The notes under the pieces were generated by a model. The model was not told the DNA's origin, did no database searches, and worked only from the letters and a program-made list of their open reading frames with translations. The position numbers and the translations under genes were made by a program. From the NCBI GenBank assembly GCA_001632425.1, contig KV425557.1:124001-188000 (forward strand): DNA of 64,000 nucleotides. The letters are read 5' to 3'. The stretch comes from Neolentinus lepideus HHB14362 ss-1. Taxonomy: Eukaryota; Basidiomycota; Agaricomycetes; Gloeophyllales; Gloeophyllaceae. Of this stretch, positions 23,448-35,184 are shown one piece after another (the first letter of the stretch is position 1; each line of letters opens with the position of its first letter).

Positions 23448-25476
23448 TCACATCTTCCCTAGGTTGCTCCTGACCTTGAAATCACAGCCCGTCTTGGCCT
23501 TCACCTCCTCCAATGTAACACCATCCGCAAGCTCAATCAGCTCCAGCTCGCCCGCAGCGCGGTCCACGTCAAACACGGCCAGGTCCGTAATAATCATGCT
23601 GACAGTCCGCGCGCCCGTTAACGGCAGCGCGCATTCCTTCAAGATCTTCGGGCTGCCATCCTTCGCGCAATGCTCCAGCACTGCAATGACCTTCGTCTTG
23701 TCGGGGTTGGACACGAGGTCCATTGCACCGCCAATACCTGTACAAAACGACAAAATGACAAAGTCGTGAGTCTAGTGGTTAGTGGCGCGGCCCGGCGGTT
23801 GTGGGTCCGCACCTTTGACAAGTTTCCCGGGGATCATGAAGTTCGCGATGTCGCCCGCCTGCGATACTTGCATAGCGCCCAGAATGGCAACATTGATGTG
23901 GCCGCCGCGGATCATGCCAAACGACTCGCTCGAGTCTGGATAACGTGGTGCTCAGCCTGTATCAGGTGAACCGGTGATGTGAGCCACGCACCGAATACCG
24001 ACGCGCCAGGGAGGAGCGTGACCGTCTCTTTGCCAGCATTGATGATGTCCGCGTCGAGCTGGCTCCTCGTCGGGTACGGGCCCATCCCGAGGATGCCGTT
24101 CTCGCTCTGCAACCACACATTCACGCCAGGCTCAAGGTGCTCCGGCACGAGCGTCGGCATGCCGATGCCCAAGTTAACATAGAAACCGTCCTTGAGCTCC
24201 TTCGCTGCTCGCCGGGCAATGCGGTGTCGCATGTCCTTCGCGAGGTCCTTGGAACTTGGCGTTTCTGACGGCTGCGTCCTGTCCACCGCGACGGTCTCGA
24301 TCTCGATCTTCTTGGACGTCGTCGCGGGGACTATCCGGTCGACGTAAATGCCTGGTAAGTGAATCGCGTTGGGCGACAAGGAGCCTACTGGTACGATGTT
24401 CTCTGCCTGTCAAGTGTAGGTAAGCAAGCCAATATACTAGCTCGTTGTTTGACACCGACCTCAACAATCGTCAGTCTCGCATTCTTCGCCATAACCGTGC
24501 TAAAGTTGTTCGCTGTATACCTTCCCAAAGCCATCCCATCAGCTCCCTTTCCCTCCCTGCCTCCTCTTGAGTCAACGCCACTCACCTAAACACACAATTT
24601 CCCACCTCATCCACCTTCCACGCCCTCACGAAAGCCACATCCGCTTGAATCGCCGGCTCAAGCACATATCTCCTCCCACCAAACTCTCTATGTTCCTTCT
24701 TATTGCCAGGGAGCTTCACCCCCGCCTGCATACCCCCTGACTCATACCTCTGCGGAATAGCACCTTGTTCCACTGCGGTTGACGCGCCAGTGGGAGTGTA
24801 AAAGGCAGGGATACCGGCAGCACCGGCGCGCATCCGTTCAGCGAGGGTACCCTGTGGCACGAGTTCCAAAGAGATTTGGCCTTTGAGATACATGGACTCG
24901 AAGACTTTGTTTCTGGAAGCACGTGTACCATGAGATTTAATCACTCAGGTTAAGCAGGAGGGGGACCTACCCGCCAATGTAAGACGCGATCATTTTATCT
25001 ATTTGCCCTGTGTGAAGAAGCTTTCCTGCGCGCCGACAAATGAAATTAGTTGTAGTAGGTAAATTGTATATGAATATATGGAATGGACGTACCAAGACCC
25101 AACTCTCCCGACCCCGCATTGTTAGACACAGCGGTCAACATGTTCACCTCCGACCTCTTGGACAAAGCCTGGATGAGCGTGTCTACACGCCACCACCAAT
25201 AACTCCTTCCATATCCCTCAGTGTATTCAACTAGACTCACCCGGCGTCCCGCACAGTCCGAACCCTGCCCATGACAGCTTTGAGTCACTATAAGATGAAC
25301 CGCATTGAACTGCACGCACCTCCACTCAGAATCATATCCCCTGCCTTGACATCCTTAACCGCCTCGTCCGCAGTATCCCATACCTTCTTGTTCTTCGGTA
25401 GAGCAGTCTCTGCAGAACTCGCATACCTCCTCCTTGCGATGATGCGAGGGACTTGCACAGCGCGTCTCGCTAACAT
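23448..25476 (-). CDS. OXCT1: Succinyl-CoA:3-ketoacid CoA-transferase (SCOT), mitochondrial, copy 2
   Basis: Start at 25476 ([20 protein letters not shown]), a strong mitochondrial presequence. Order of blocks as in copy 1: [113 protein letters not shown], then [13 protein letters not shown] with the catalytic Glu. It ends [20 protein letters not shown]...[10 protein letters not shown] at 23448. It is more GC-rich at third positions than copy 1 in the regions compared. Sequence between the SENG and ketoacid-binding blocks differs, but both copies keep the catalytic residues. Tandem head-to-tail arrangement on the same strand indicates local duplication, not a recent one judging from divergence. 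Confidence 0.92.
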
Positions 25477-25892
25477 CTTGGTAGGAGGGTTGGACAGGTC
25501 TTAATAATGTTGGGCGCTCTACAAAGGCTCGAAGAGTGCCTCCAGGAAGAATTCCAGCATTTATGTTATGGCAGGGAGCGGCATAATAAGTTCAAGCCTG
25601 TGGCACCTGACCACGCATATGTTTCTTGCATGTCCCCCGTGTAGTGACTGTAGCGGAATTAGGAAACTTACGCTATACGCTTTCGGGTGGTGTGGCGGGC
25701 ACCCGCTTTAACGTATGTAGATGATCGAATTTCTTTTGGCTAGACAATATCGTTATATTTAGACCGGAGACACAGGTGTTCAGTATACCACTGTAAAAGT
25801 CCCGACATCCAGGATTCAGAATTCGAAGTTACACGTCTCAAGTATTGCTTCTTCGTCGCACACACACACACCGCTCCCCAGATCCCTTGTAT
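25477..25892. other. Intergenic region between SCOT copy 2 and twinfilin
   Basis: It is the 5' flank of the SCOT gene and the 3' flank of twinfilin. No supported gene; a short CACACA run occurs near 25860. Confidence 0.5.
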
Positions 25893-27127
25893 TCATCTCC
25901 TCCTCCCGGGCCCCTTCGGTCTCGCAAACCCCCCACCGCTCGTACCTTGGCTTACAGGCTGACTATCCTCCTGCGCGTTCAACCCGATCTCCGCCTTCAC
26001 CCAGGCCTCCGCCAACTCACCAGGATCGCTGGTCTCCACCTTCCTTGCAGCCAAATTCGGAATGAGGGACTTTGCAGAAGTATATACGCCCGACGCGCCG
26101 GAGGAGTAGATCATGCGATGCTTGACCGGTGAGGAGGAGGGACAGGAGTATATGAAGACGGTTGGGCGGGGAAGGGAGAGGAATGCGTAACCTTTAAAGC
26201 GGGAGGAAGGAAGCATTGATTAGGAACGGGAGCGGAAAGGGAATGAAAAGGGTAGAGTGCTTACATGGTTCGGAGGAGGGGAGGGCGGAGGAGAGTTGTG
26301 AAAGGTCAGCTTCGGAGGAGCTTCGGAGAACGAGGGTTTCGGTTGCTGGGTTGATGGTCTATACAGAGAGGCAAAATGAATAACCATCCTCGGTGGAAAT
26401 CATCGTACTGACCAGAATGACCAATCGTCTCGCATCCCCTTCCGCTAACCCTTTGACAGCCTCCTCCACATCTGCACCCCAGTTCAACCCAACACCCGTC
26501 CCCACGATACTCGTCCTGACCTGACTACCCCGATAGGGCACGCCTCCTTCCCTCTCAGCGGCTTTGATATCAGCCATCTCCTTCTCCCTGGCGCTCATGG
26601 GTTGCGGCGCTGCCTGATGCCGCTTGTGCGCCTGGTACGCTTCTGGGGTGACATCGAACTTGGAGGTAGCGAAGAGGGAGTCGGTGAAGCTAGTGGAGCC
26701 GAGGGATTTGATGAGGGAGTTGCGGGTGGACGCATAGAGCATCTGTTCTGATATGAGGATCTGCGTTATACAGAATGAGGTACTTCCTCACCTTGTCCCT
26801 CACTTTGGCAGAATCGGGCACATAGAAGATGGCGAGCCATTCCGTGGGAGGGTCATCTACCCTCGCAAGGACATACGCCGGCGTCTTATCATCTAGTGTA
26901 TCCTGAAGGATGGGCAGATCCTCTTCTAAGGAGCCATGGACGGCATAGGAGACATCGTGTACGAGGGTCTCTGATGAACGATATGAGAATCACGGCGAAC
27001 AAGACAAGTAGAAGAGGCGACCATTCTGGATGGAGACTTTGATGAAGCGGACGCGCTTGGAGTCGACGGCAGCAGAGAAGACGTCGCGGAGGTCTTGGGA
27101 GACGCCAATGCCAGATGTAGCAGACAT
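25893..27127 (-). CDS. TWF1: Twinfilin (two ADF-homology domains), actin monomer-binding and capping protein
   Basis: ATG at 27127: MSATSGIGVSQDLRDVFSAA, then DSKRVRFIKVSIQNG, the N-terminal ADF-H domain. It continues LPILQDTLDDKTPAYVLARV, then DPPTEWLAIFYVPDSAKVRD and MLYASTRNSLIKSLGST. The linker FDVTPEAYQAHKRHQAAPQP leads into the second ADF-H domain (YRGSQVRTSIVGTGVGLNWG; EEAVKGLAEGDARRLVIL). This ends with FIYSCPSSSPVKHRMIYSSG and the typical basic tail SGGGFARPKGPGRRR at 25893. Twinfilin binds ADP-actin through both domains, sequesters monomers and caps barbed ends at cortical actin patches. Length (about 340 residues) fits the family. Five or so exons, intact frame. Divergent from the FYVE-protein gene with a 237-bp shared promoter. 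Confidence 0.93.
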
Positions 27128-27364
27128 GGTGGGAGGAGGAGGGTCGGCGTGTGCCGGTCCGGGGTAGACGTCGATATAGACATTGATGAGTATGGGCAAC
27201 TCTCACAAAGCCTCTAGTACTCGATCCATGTCACTGCTTGCATAGCGTTCTAGATTTACTCGTACATCTGCTGCATAATAGTAACACACCCGTATACCCC
27301 CGACTGTAGTCGGGAACCCCAGTTTTGAACCAGCGCGCCGCAGCCTTGCTTACCCCGGGCAACA

Positions 27365-30133
27365 TGGAGTCGCCTGCTGTGCCTTATGTAGCTTATAGAG
27401 TGCGTTCTTCGTCCCAAATACTGACTACTGAGTCTTACATGTCCCCAGTCTAAGCGACCCGGCCGTCCATCGTCGAATCCTCAGCTGGCAAATGGCCTGG
27501 CGTCCCCGCCACCTCCTGCACGGTCTCGGCCGACTAGTCTCGTAACATCCAGCGCTCCCGTTGTACCCAATTGGAGAGACGCCCAAGCTCAGCTGCTCAC
27601 AAATGGGAACGGAGAGGCTTTAAACAGTGCTAGAGTACTCTCGCCAGAACGCGCGCAGCTCAAGCAGCGTCCATCGTCTGATGCCGGTGCCATCGTGTTG
27701 AAGCCCGAAATAGGCCCTCTGTCTCCGACAATTAACGTATCTCCTGTTAACGGGTCTACTGGTTCTACTATCAGCTCTGGAGGGCCTTCGCAAGAGGCGT
27801 CCCCGCTGGTGAAGCCATCTAACGGCATGTCAAACACATCCACACCTACATCTTCCTCTCCAACTACTCCGGTCTCTCCCCTTCCTCCTCCAATAGCTGA
27901 TATCGTAGAACCTTTCGAACCGCCTGTTGCGGGTCCTTCCCAAGCGCCGCCGCCAAAGCCGGCCCCTTCCACTCGCAAATCTTCTACCTTCCGGCATGTC
28001 CCCCTCCGGAGCGCCAATACCCGTTCCCCGCTCCCCTCCTCTCCCCTGCGCCCGGGTGCTACTTCCACTACATTGCACTCCCGCATGCCATCATGGGCCT
28101 CTCAACCCGAGGCTCCCCCTCCGCCTCAGAAAGACCGTGTTCTACATACGATCCCATCTATCGACACCCTCGCACAGCCTGCTCCCATTCATCCTTCCCC
28201 ATCTGTCCCTGTCATCCCAGCAGTGACTCCCCCGCCACGCTCGACATCCCTCCCGCCGCCCAAGCCGCCGGCAAAGACTCCCTCCCCCGGCATCTCCCCG
28301 GCACCCTCCCACCAACCCCTCCCGCAAACCACACCCACCACTCCCGTATCGTATACCCCGAGACCAGCTGTGTCTGCATCCGTGCGCCTCTCGGCACCGT
28401 ACCGCCCCGGCTTCCAGCCGAAAGGTGTGTACCGTCCGCGCACGGACGAGTTCATCGAATTGCGAGCGGCGAAACGGGATGTTGGACGGATCGAACGGAC
28501 GAGGCTCGAGAGAAGATTGGAGAAGCTTATACAGCTGCACTTTCCCCCGGCTAGTAGTAAAGACAAGGAGAAAAGAATTGCGAGGAAGGAGGGTATCATG
28601 AAGGAGAAGGGGAGTCCGAATCCCAGTCCGATGCCCAATAGACGTGCGAGTTCTTTTTTTGATCTGGACTCTATCAAGGGAGGTGCGGAAGAGCTGTGGA
28701 AGGGCGTGTTGCAGAGCCAGGCACAGGCAGCGCAGGGAGGGAAAATGGATACTCGAGGTACGTCTAGATCTTCTTTGTTGAGTGGGGTGTGAGTGCGGAT
28801 GGTGATTGAAGTTGTTTTTGTTTTGTTATGACTTAGCGGCGGAACAAAAGATCACACCCTGGCAGGACGACTCGGGAGTCTCTGCTTGTCCGTTGTGCTC
28901 GTACGTACTTCCCCACCCAATCCCCCTTTCATCATACTTAAGGCTCATATTTCACTGTCAGGGCATCATTCCACCCTTTAATGAACCGCAAACACCACTG
29001 CCGGCTCTGCGGGCGGGTCATCTGCTCTTTGCCACCAAAGCACCCGCAGCGTATGCAGACGTGTTCACTCCTTTTTGTGGTGAGTGAGGGGCGCATCGAG
29101 GAGGTCGCCGAGGGCGTGGACTATGGGGTGCGCAAGAGAGGAACGGGAGGGGGAGCGGAGAAGGAGGAGGCGGAGAAGTTCTTGAAAGGGGTGAGGATTT
29201 GTCGGGGGTGTCGACCAGTGTTGCTGTGAGTGTTTCTTGATTTAATGTTTAGGGTGTGGTTTGGTTTGAGCTTGTAATGTGGCTGGATCGAATATTGATT
29301 GCTAATAGTGGATGGATTGCAGACAGCAGCAGTATCAACAGGAGGTGGGGCGAGTGCCGACGTTTGCTCAGTTGTACGAGGTGAGGAGCTGTTCAGTTCT
29401 TGGGAGTTCGTTAATCGGCTAATTGGACGTTCGGTAGGCGTTTATCACGCTTGAGAAAGACATCGAAGACACGCTCCCACAATTTCAGGAGCTTCTTGTC
29501 AGTCTCAGGTGAGATATTCTCGCGCCTATCTCAGAGTTCCTCACATCAACTAACGATTAAACTGATGCTTGTCCCAGCAACGACGAACAGCCGACGAAAG
29601 AAGCCTCTGCGATCCGGAAACACCTGCTAGACAGCTTCGCCCAGTACGACGCGCTGGCAAAGCGCATCCGCACGCTGCCTTGTGCAAAGGGGAGTTCGCA
29701 GGAGCGTGTGCAGGCTGCGGTATTGACACGGGCAAATTTGTTCTTACAGCGACATATGTTGCCTCTGCAGGTGAGATAAATTCACGCTCATAGCAACATC
29801 CTCTTTCTTGTTCAACAATTAAATTGACGTGGACTACAGTCAATATCTCGTCCAGCGACGAAATCCAACTCGTCTGCCTCCACGCCTGTATCGGAAACCG
29901 CTCCGACGCCTGTGATCGATCCGGACTCAGAGCTCGCGAAGCAGTTGCAGCCGCTGCTCGAGCAGGAGGCGCTGCTGGAGACGTACGTCGAGGAGGCCAC
30001 CACACACCGCAAGTTCGAGGACGCGAAGACGCTGAAGATGAACTTGCGGGAGATTAGAGCGGAGATTCAGAGGATGGTGGTCAGCGCGGAAGGAGGTGGA
30101 GGTCCGCCGAGAAAGAAGGGCAGCAGAGGATGA
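27365..30133 (+). CDS. PEP7: FYVE zinc-finger, Rab-binding endosomal tether (Vac1/Pep7, rabenosyn-like)
   Basis: Start at 27365 (MESPAVPYVAYR); an intron follows directly. A Pro/Ser-rich disordered region of about 300 residues ends in a basic helix (RTRLERRLEKLIQLHFPPAS). The FYVE domain follows: WQDDSGVSACPLC, SFHPLMNRKHHCRLCGRVIC, then CRGC; this includes the R(R/K)HHCR PI3P-binding core. After it come YEAFITLEKDIEDTLPQFQE, SAIRKHLLDSFAQYDALAKR and a C-terminal helical hairpin (LAKQLQPLLEQEALLETYVE; RKFEDAKTLKMNLREIRAEI), the rabenosyn Rab-binding domain. It ends PPRKKGSRG at 30133. In yeast this protein links PI3P, Rab5 (Vps21) and the Sec1-like Vps45 in Golgi-to-endosome fusion. The long N-terminal Pro-rich part is the least certain for splicing. 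Confidence 0.87.
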
Positions 30134-30296
30134 GAGGACAGGGACAGGATAGTACCGTTAACGCCACTGAGCTGTGATTGCTGATTGATGTGATGAACTG
30201 AGAAAATCAGAAACTTGCAGTCTCCATCTGCGATTATTTGCAGAATCTTGGGATTTGAAGGGAGCAGGGATGTCGTGCATTGACAACGATTGTCTG

Positions 30297-33200
30297 GGTT
30301 CATCCTAGAGCGAGGGCACGTCGCTGTAGTTCTCGTGTTCCCCTGTTTTCAGCGGCCGATGGACGCGGAGGTGGTATGCCGTTCTGAGTACTGACATTCT
30401 CGCAGAGGACTTGAACCTGTTGCTTTTCCCGACAATCGTGATTCTTCAAGGCCAGAGGAGATGAAGTGTCTAGCGTCAGTGTTAAGTCGGTGCTTGATCA
30501 GTCTTCGCTCCCGCAGTAGCTCATTGTGTTTTCTTGTTGAGAAGTGATCACTAGAATTGACACTGCCTAAGTAGATGTTTTCTGTGAAGATCCTCTACTG
30601 CGCAGACAAAATCGAAACAAAGTAAGCTCTCTGACCTCCGCGAGAGATTAATCACAGCGGGCCTGGTGGCTTCCATATCTCGTACGAAGTACGATAAGGC
30701 CGTAACGGTATGTGACCGCACTGGTATGGCATATCAACAATCATACTGTTATCTTCTGTTATCTCTTTCATTGCATTGACCTCTAGGAGGAATCATGAAT
30801 GTCATTGCCTACTGGAATTACAACGGTGATGATCCTTGTTAAACTGCAGGTGTCCTCATGACTGACCCATCAACTATTTGTGGAATAGATATGCAGGTAT
30901 CCTTATCTGCGTTAAGAGTCGAGGATACAATGCTCCATTATGTCTCGCCCTTTACGTATTGATAAGAAGGTCGGCGGTGTGAGGTGTCTTGACTTTGGGT
31001 CATTCTGCGTCTTTCCCTAGGTCACTCCACTACGCACATATGGCAGGCAGCAGACTTGCGAGCTCAGTTCCAGCTGGTAATGCAAGGGAAGAGGCCATTC
31101 TTCACAGCCTGGGGTACAAGCAGGAGTTAAAGCGGGAGTTCACACCGTTGGAGTTATTCGGCATTGGGTTCAGCTGGATCGGCTTGGTCTCGTCTATCGC
31201 GTAGGGTCCATGCCGTTGCAGTCTAGAGCATGGTTACTAAATCGCAGGATAGATCAAGTCTGATTTATGCGCTACCTAACGGTGGATCATTCTCCATGAT
31301 ATGGGGCGTACGTCTTTTACACGTCGTGACCGTAATTCGGCTTGTCTGACGAGAGGCCTACGAGTGGGCGATATGCATGGTATTTATGCTGACTATATGC
31401 CTCGCGATTGCAGAGCTGGGATCATCAGCGCCAACTGCAGGGGGGCTGTATTATTGGACGTTCACCTATGCTTCCCCTCGATGGCGTCGGCTTTTGTGCT
31501 GGATCGGTGGGCGTAGTCTTCTGTAATGTTCAGTAGCCATGTCTAACATTTCTTCTAGTGGGTTGTGAGTAGTCTTGATGTCTGAGGAATAAACAAGAAT
31601 GGTCACACCATCGAAACAGATTCAAATACTATCTGTACTATAGCTGGTATCGCAGGTGCGACTTGGGGTGCAGCTGTACAAGTAATGGCGGCGGCCAGTA
31701 TAGGTTCCAATTTGGCCTTCACACCAACCAATGGTCAGATATTGTATGTTTATCGCATTCTCGTACTTCTCGTTTGGTTCTCAAGCTGCTGTAGTGGCTG
31801 CTATGCTGCCATATTACTGGCCGAAGCAATGTTGTGTAGCTGCGCCACTCGAGTGATCGCCAGCCTTCAAAAACCCTACGTGGTCTTGAATATGATGTAC
31901 GTAACGTCCAAAAATACAAGGTGAAACTTGGTGACGGACCACACCTTGGCAGGCTAATACTAGGAATTATCATTGCTCTACCGGCTGCTACCCCAAAAGA
32001 ATTTATGAATGACGCAAAATCTACCTTCACTACATTTGAGAACCGTCAGTGGACCCTCGCTGTCATCTTGAACTGTACTAATTTATTGTAGCGTAGTTAC
32101 CCTTTGGCCGAACGGATTCGCGTTCACTCTCAGTTTTTTAACTCCAGTATGGACAGTCGGTAGGTTCCGGTGTTGGATTTTATTTCGTAAATTTTAAAGA
32201 GGCCAAGGCTGTTTCGACACACTCATACACCTCAGCGAAGAAGCTTCCAATGCAAGCGTCGCACTGCCATGGGCTATCATTTCTGCGAACGTGATATCGG
32301 GAGTCTTGGGATGGTGTACGTTCCGCTGCGGTCTCTCATCTTCACGTAACTGAGCTCTTGTTGACAGTTATAATGATTGCAATTGCGTTCTGCATGGGCC
32401 AAGACGTGGACAGCATTGTTTCGAGTCCCATTGGTCAACCCTTGGCAGCTGTTCGTTTCCTATTCTTACTCCTTCTGCCATCTGGAGTCCTGAAGGTTTC
32501 CGTCCAAAGATATTCTATAACAGTTTCGGCCGAAGGGGTACACTCGCATTTTGGGCTATCATCCTCATCTTCCAGTAGGTAATATTATGTTCGGTAATTT
32601 CCTAACTTATACCGTATGCAGGTTCATGACTATAGCGAGCGGTGTAAGTACCAAATCGACCTCAGATTTCCCAAGCCTTCATCACTGATTTTTCCAACAG
32701 ATCACGGTCACTTCCCGTCAAGTATTTGCATTCTCTCGTGATGGTGCCCTGCCTTTATCTCGCTACCTGTATCGCATCAATCCCTACACTGGTATCCCTG
32801 TCAACTGTGTCTGGTTCGCGACGCTTGTCACGCTTGCCTTGGGTCTACTATCATTCGCTGGATCTGCAGCGATTGGGGCGGTATTTACGCTCGGTGTGGC
32901 ATCTCAATATATTGCGCTTTGCATTCCGATTACTTCTAGATTCATATTCAAAAACAAATTCCAGCCAGGACCCTTCTCACTGGGACGTTGGGTAAGTGCA
33001 TCGTTTACTCCGAAGCAAGACTGTGACATGATTCAAGCATTGCTAATTGCCTTCGGGATAGGGTCGCCCAGTGGCTTTAGTAGCAGTGCTGTGGATGATG
33101 TTCTGTATCGTCATCTTCATGTTCCCGACAGACCCCAGCCCGCTCGCACAGGATATGAATTATACCATCGTGGTGCTCGGGGGGATATTGTTCCTGTGCA

Positions 33201-33400
33201 TAGTCTATTATTACTTCCCTCGCTACGGGGGAGTCCACTGGTTCCAAGGACCAGCTCGCAACGTCGACATAGACTATGAGAAGACTGATGCTGAGCAGGA
33301 GAGCGGGGAAACACATTCGCTTGAGGAAGGAGAAATCCAGTAGTGACCTATATAACGTACAGACGAGAGACCAGATAAATGCCGAATTTTGTGTCATTGC
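30297..33400. repeat. Arm 1 of a large inverted repeat (pairs with 46742-49844)
   Basis: The 3.1-kb block, containing permease C and 740 bp of its 5' flank, recurs in reverse orientation at 46742-49844 (3103 versus 3104 bp). Spot comparisons give about 2 differences per 100 bases in coding, intron and 5' flank alike. Outside the block, alignable but poorly conserved shoulders continue: 33401 to about 33600 matches 46540-46741 with indels, and about 30281-30296 matches 49845-49861. Confidence 0.95.
31040..33343 (+). CDS. Amino-acid permease of the APC superfamily (GABA/UGA4-like), paralogue C
   Basis: Starts MAGSRLASSVPAGNAREEA at 31040; an in-frame ATG at 30989 would add 17 residues. Blocks: LGYKQELKREFTPLELFGIG, YALPNGGSFSMIWG, AELGSSAPTAGGLYYWTF, AASIGSNLAFTPTNGQI, CSCATRVIASLQKPYVVLN, LILGIIIALPAATPKEF, TLWPNGFAFTLSFLTPVW, HLSEEASNASVALPWAII, MGQDVDSIVSSPIGQPLAA, RYLYRINPYTGIPVNCVWF and YYYFPRYGGVHWFQGP; ends LEEGEIQ at 33343. 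All splice sites can be drawn, including a 6-nt microexon at 31559-31564. One 1-nt indel against copy D lies in an intron just before an acceptor and leaves the exon frame unchanged. It is nearly identical to D and lies in the inverted repeat arm next to HIS3. Confidence 0.9.
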
Positions 33401-34075
33401 TGGGACTTCAACGTTGAACCATCACGAAATAAATCAGCTAATGAGTCACAATGACGAGAATGACGAGCCGATATTCGAACACGGGTTACTTTACAGAATA
33501 GTGCAGCAGACGTAACACGAGCAGATACTTGAGGACGAACGAACTCAGCAGCTGCGACATGTACCAAATATGTGGGATGATATCGTCGAGACCCTCGAGG
33601 GTGTGAGTCGCTCTCATAGTTGAATCGCTTCAAGGTCTTCCTTATATAGTGCATCTTAAAATCATTTAACTTTACCTGTAGGGAAAATTAATCGAGTCCG
33701 TTTATTCGTTCGACAATGCCCTCAAAGCCTACAAAAGGCTTAGGACCAGATGGGTGACGGGTAAGGTAGTTGTGAGAATCAATAGGAATATATCTATGTA
33801 AATATTGGTCCTCTATGTGTATCAGGTGTATTGACCGTCGTGAAGTGAAGTCAATATTAAATATCTGCAGTTGGGGTTGTAGGTCCATAGATCCGTTATT
33901 TCAGCGCCACAGATCTGATCGAGATTGCTGCCGATTGGCATGTTCACGTGGCAATCTCCGGATTAAGGCATTCTCCATTTCGGGTTTTCGGATTGGTTTT
34001 GCGCTCTGCAGTCTGCGCTTGACTCCATTTTGTCTGCTTTTCAATCCTCTTCCCTGTCTCTATTCGTTTCAAAAG
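33401..34075. other. Intergenic region between permease C and HIS3
   Basis: The first 200 bp are the diverged shoulder of the inverted repeat. The remainder is the HIS3 upstream region and has no supported gene. Confidence 0.5.
34020..34025 (+). promoter_or_regulatory. Candidate Gcn4/Cpc1-type site TGACTC upstream of HIS3
   Basis: TGACTC lies about 50 bp before the HIS3 ATG. Amino-acid biosynthetic genes in fungi are commonly induced by Gcn4/Cpc1 through TGACTCA-like sites; here the seventh base is C. A six-base match can occur by chance. Confidence 0.35.
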
Positions 34076-34898
34076 ATGGCCGCTAGGACCGCGACGGTAT
34101 CCCGGAATACCAACGAGACGCAGATTGAAGTGTCCATAAACCTTGACAGTGGATCAGGATCTGCCATTCCCCAAACTATTGATATTTCAACTGGAATTGG
34201 CTTCTTGGATCATGTATGTACTAAAACCCAGAAATATTTAAGTTGACGATGGACGGTGTTCTGTAGATGTATCATGCGTTGGCGAAGCACAGCGGCATGT
34301 CGCTGACCATGAAGTGCAAGGGTGATCTTTGGATAGATGATCACCATTCAGCAGATAAGTGCGATATGCGACCTCGTTCATCACAGGTTAGCCTGATAAG
34401 ATTTGTATCTGCACAGGATAGTGCAATTGCACTAGGTACCGCGTTCAAGCAGGCCCTAGGGGAAGTACGAGGTATTCGCCGTTATGGCACTGGCTTTGCC
34501 CCGCTAGATGAGGTACCCGCAGACACATATCATCTGGACGCCTATCGTGATGCATTTGTTAGGCTCTTTCTCGGGCGGTTATTGACATTTGCTCACGTCC
34601 ATACTGTGTCACTGAATTGGGTATGAAACGCGAGAAAGTTGGCGATATAGCGACCGAAATGTTCCCTCACATCTTCTACTCATTCTCCATTGCCTCGGGT
34701 TGCACGATACACATCGACGTCCTGAGAGGAGAGAACGACCATCACCGGTGGGTGAATCCGCTTGTATACTTATATCGCCCCATAACTATGTCCTTTCCCA
34801 GAATTGAATCAGCTTTCAAGGCCCTTGCTCTCGCTATCCGCCAAGCGATCGAGAGGACGGGAGGGAATGATGTGCCCAGTACCAAGGGCGTATTATGA
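34076..34898 (+). CDS. HIS3: Imidazoleglycerol-phosphate dehydratase (histidine biosynthesis step 6)
   Basis: The enzyme dehydrates imidazole glycerol phosphate in histidine biosynthesis. Five exons are inferred: 34076-34213, 34267-34354, 34415-34512, 34563-34747 and 34802-34898 (606 nt, 201 residues, normal length). Motifs: [41 protein letters not shown] (Mn-binding HHxxE), [46 protein letters not shown] (second HH), [16 protein letters not shown] and [10 protein letters not shown]. Intron 2 (34355-34414) gives the conserved HHSAED only if spliced AT-AC. The nearest GT donor (34359) with the AG at 34416 shifts the frame into a stop after six codons, and retention inserts 20 residues into the metal site. 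The gene lies in the 13-kb spacer between the inverted repeat arms. Confidence 0.9.
34355..34414 (+). other. Probable AT-AC intron of U2 type in HIS3
   Basis: The 60-nt intron starts ATAAGTG and ends CTGCAC. A CTGAT branch-like motif lies at 34393-34397, with the A 18 nt before the 3' end. Splicing G(34354) to AG(34415-34416) makes GAG, the conserved metal-ligand Glu, followed by GAT AGT. The 5' site is ATAAGT, not the U12 type ATATCCTT, and no U12 branch motif (TCCTTAAC) is visible. Confidence 0.75.
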
Positions 34899-35184
34899 TG
34901 ATTTTAGACACTTGCTAGTGCGAGAAATGAGGGATCTCACGGACTCCCAGCCGACACCATGCCATCTCCACGGGGATACACATACAAGGCATGGTCTGAT
35001 AGAGGAAGATAGGCAGATGTTTGTTCACCACTTTCTTTAGAGCTTGATTGCACGATTCGTCTACTAATGCTTCTTGAGGCTAATGTTCGCGCATGATTAG
35101 CCATTGAGAGGTGAAATACTAACAACCCTGACTCAACGCACCGAGTGAGCTTTGAATCGTGCCGCCGATCTACACATGAGATCC

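Noticed and set aside
20933..30133. A secondary-metabolite gene cluster around the Zn2Cys6 regulator and permeases
   Set aside because: No polyketide synthase, peptide synthetase, terpene cyclase or P450 gene is visible; neighbours are housekeeping genes.
31719..32030. Apparent frame break in permease C against D near 31790 (an extra A)
   Set aside because: The extra base is in an intron, directly before the AG acceptor; the exon frame is the same in both copies, so C is not a pseudogene.
34355..34416. HIS3 as a pseudogene because no GT-AG intron keeps its frame
   Set aside because: AT-AC splicing restores both the frame and the conserved Glu exactly, which random decay would not do. Kept as a functional call.
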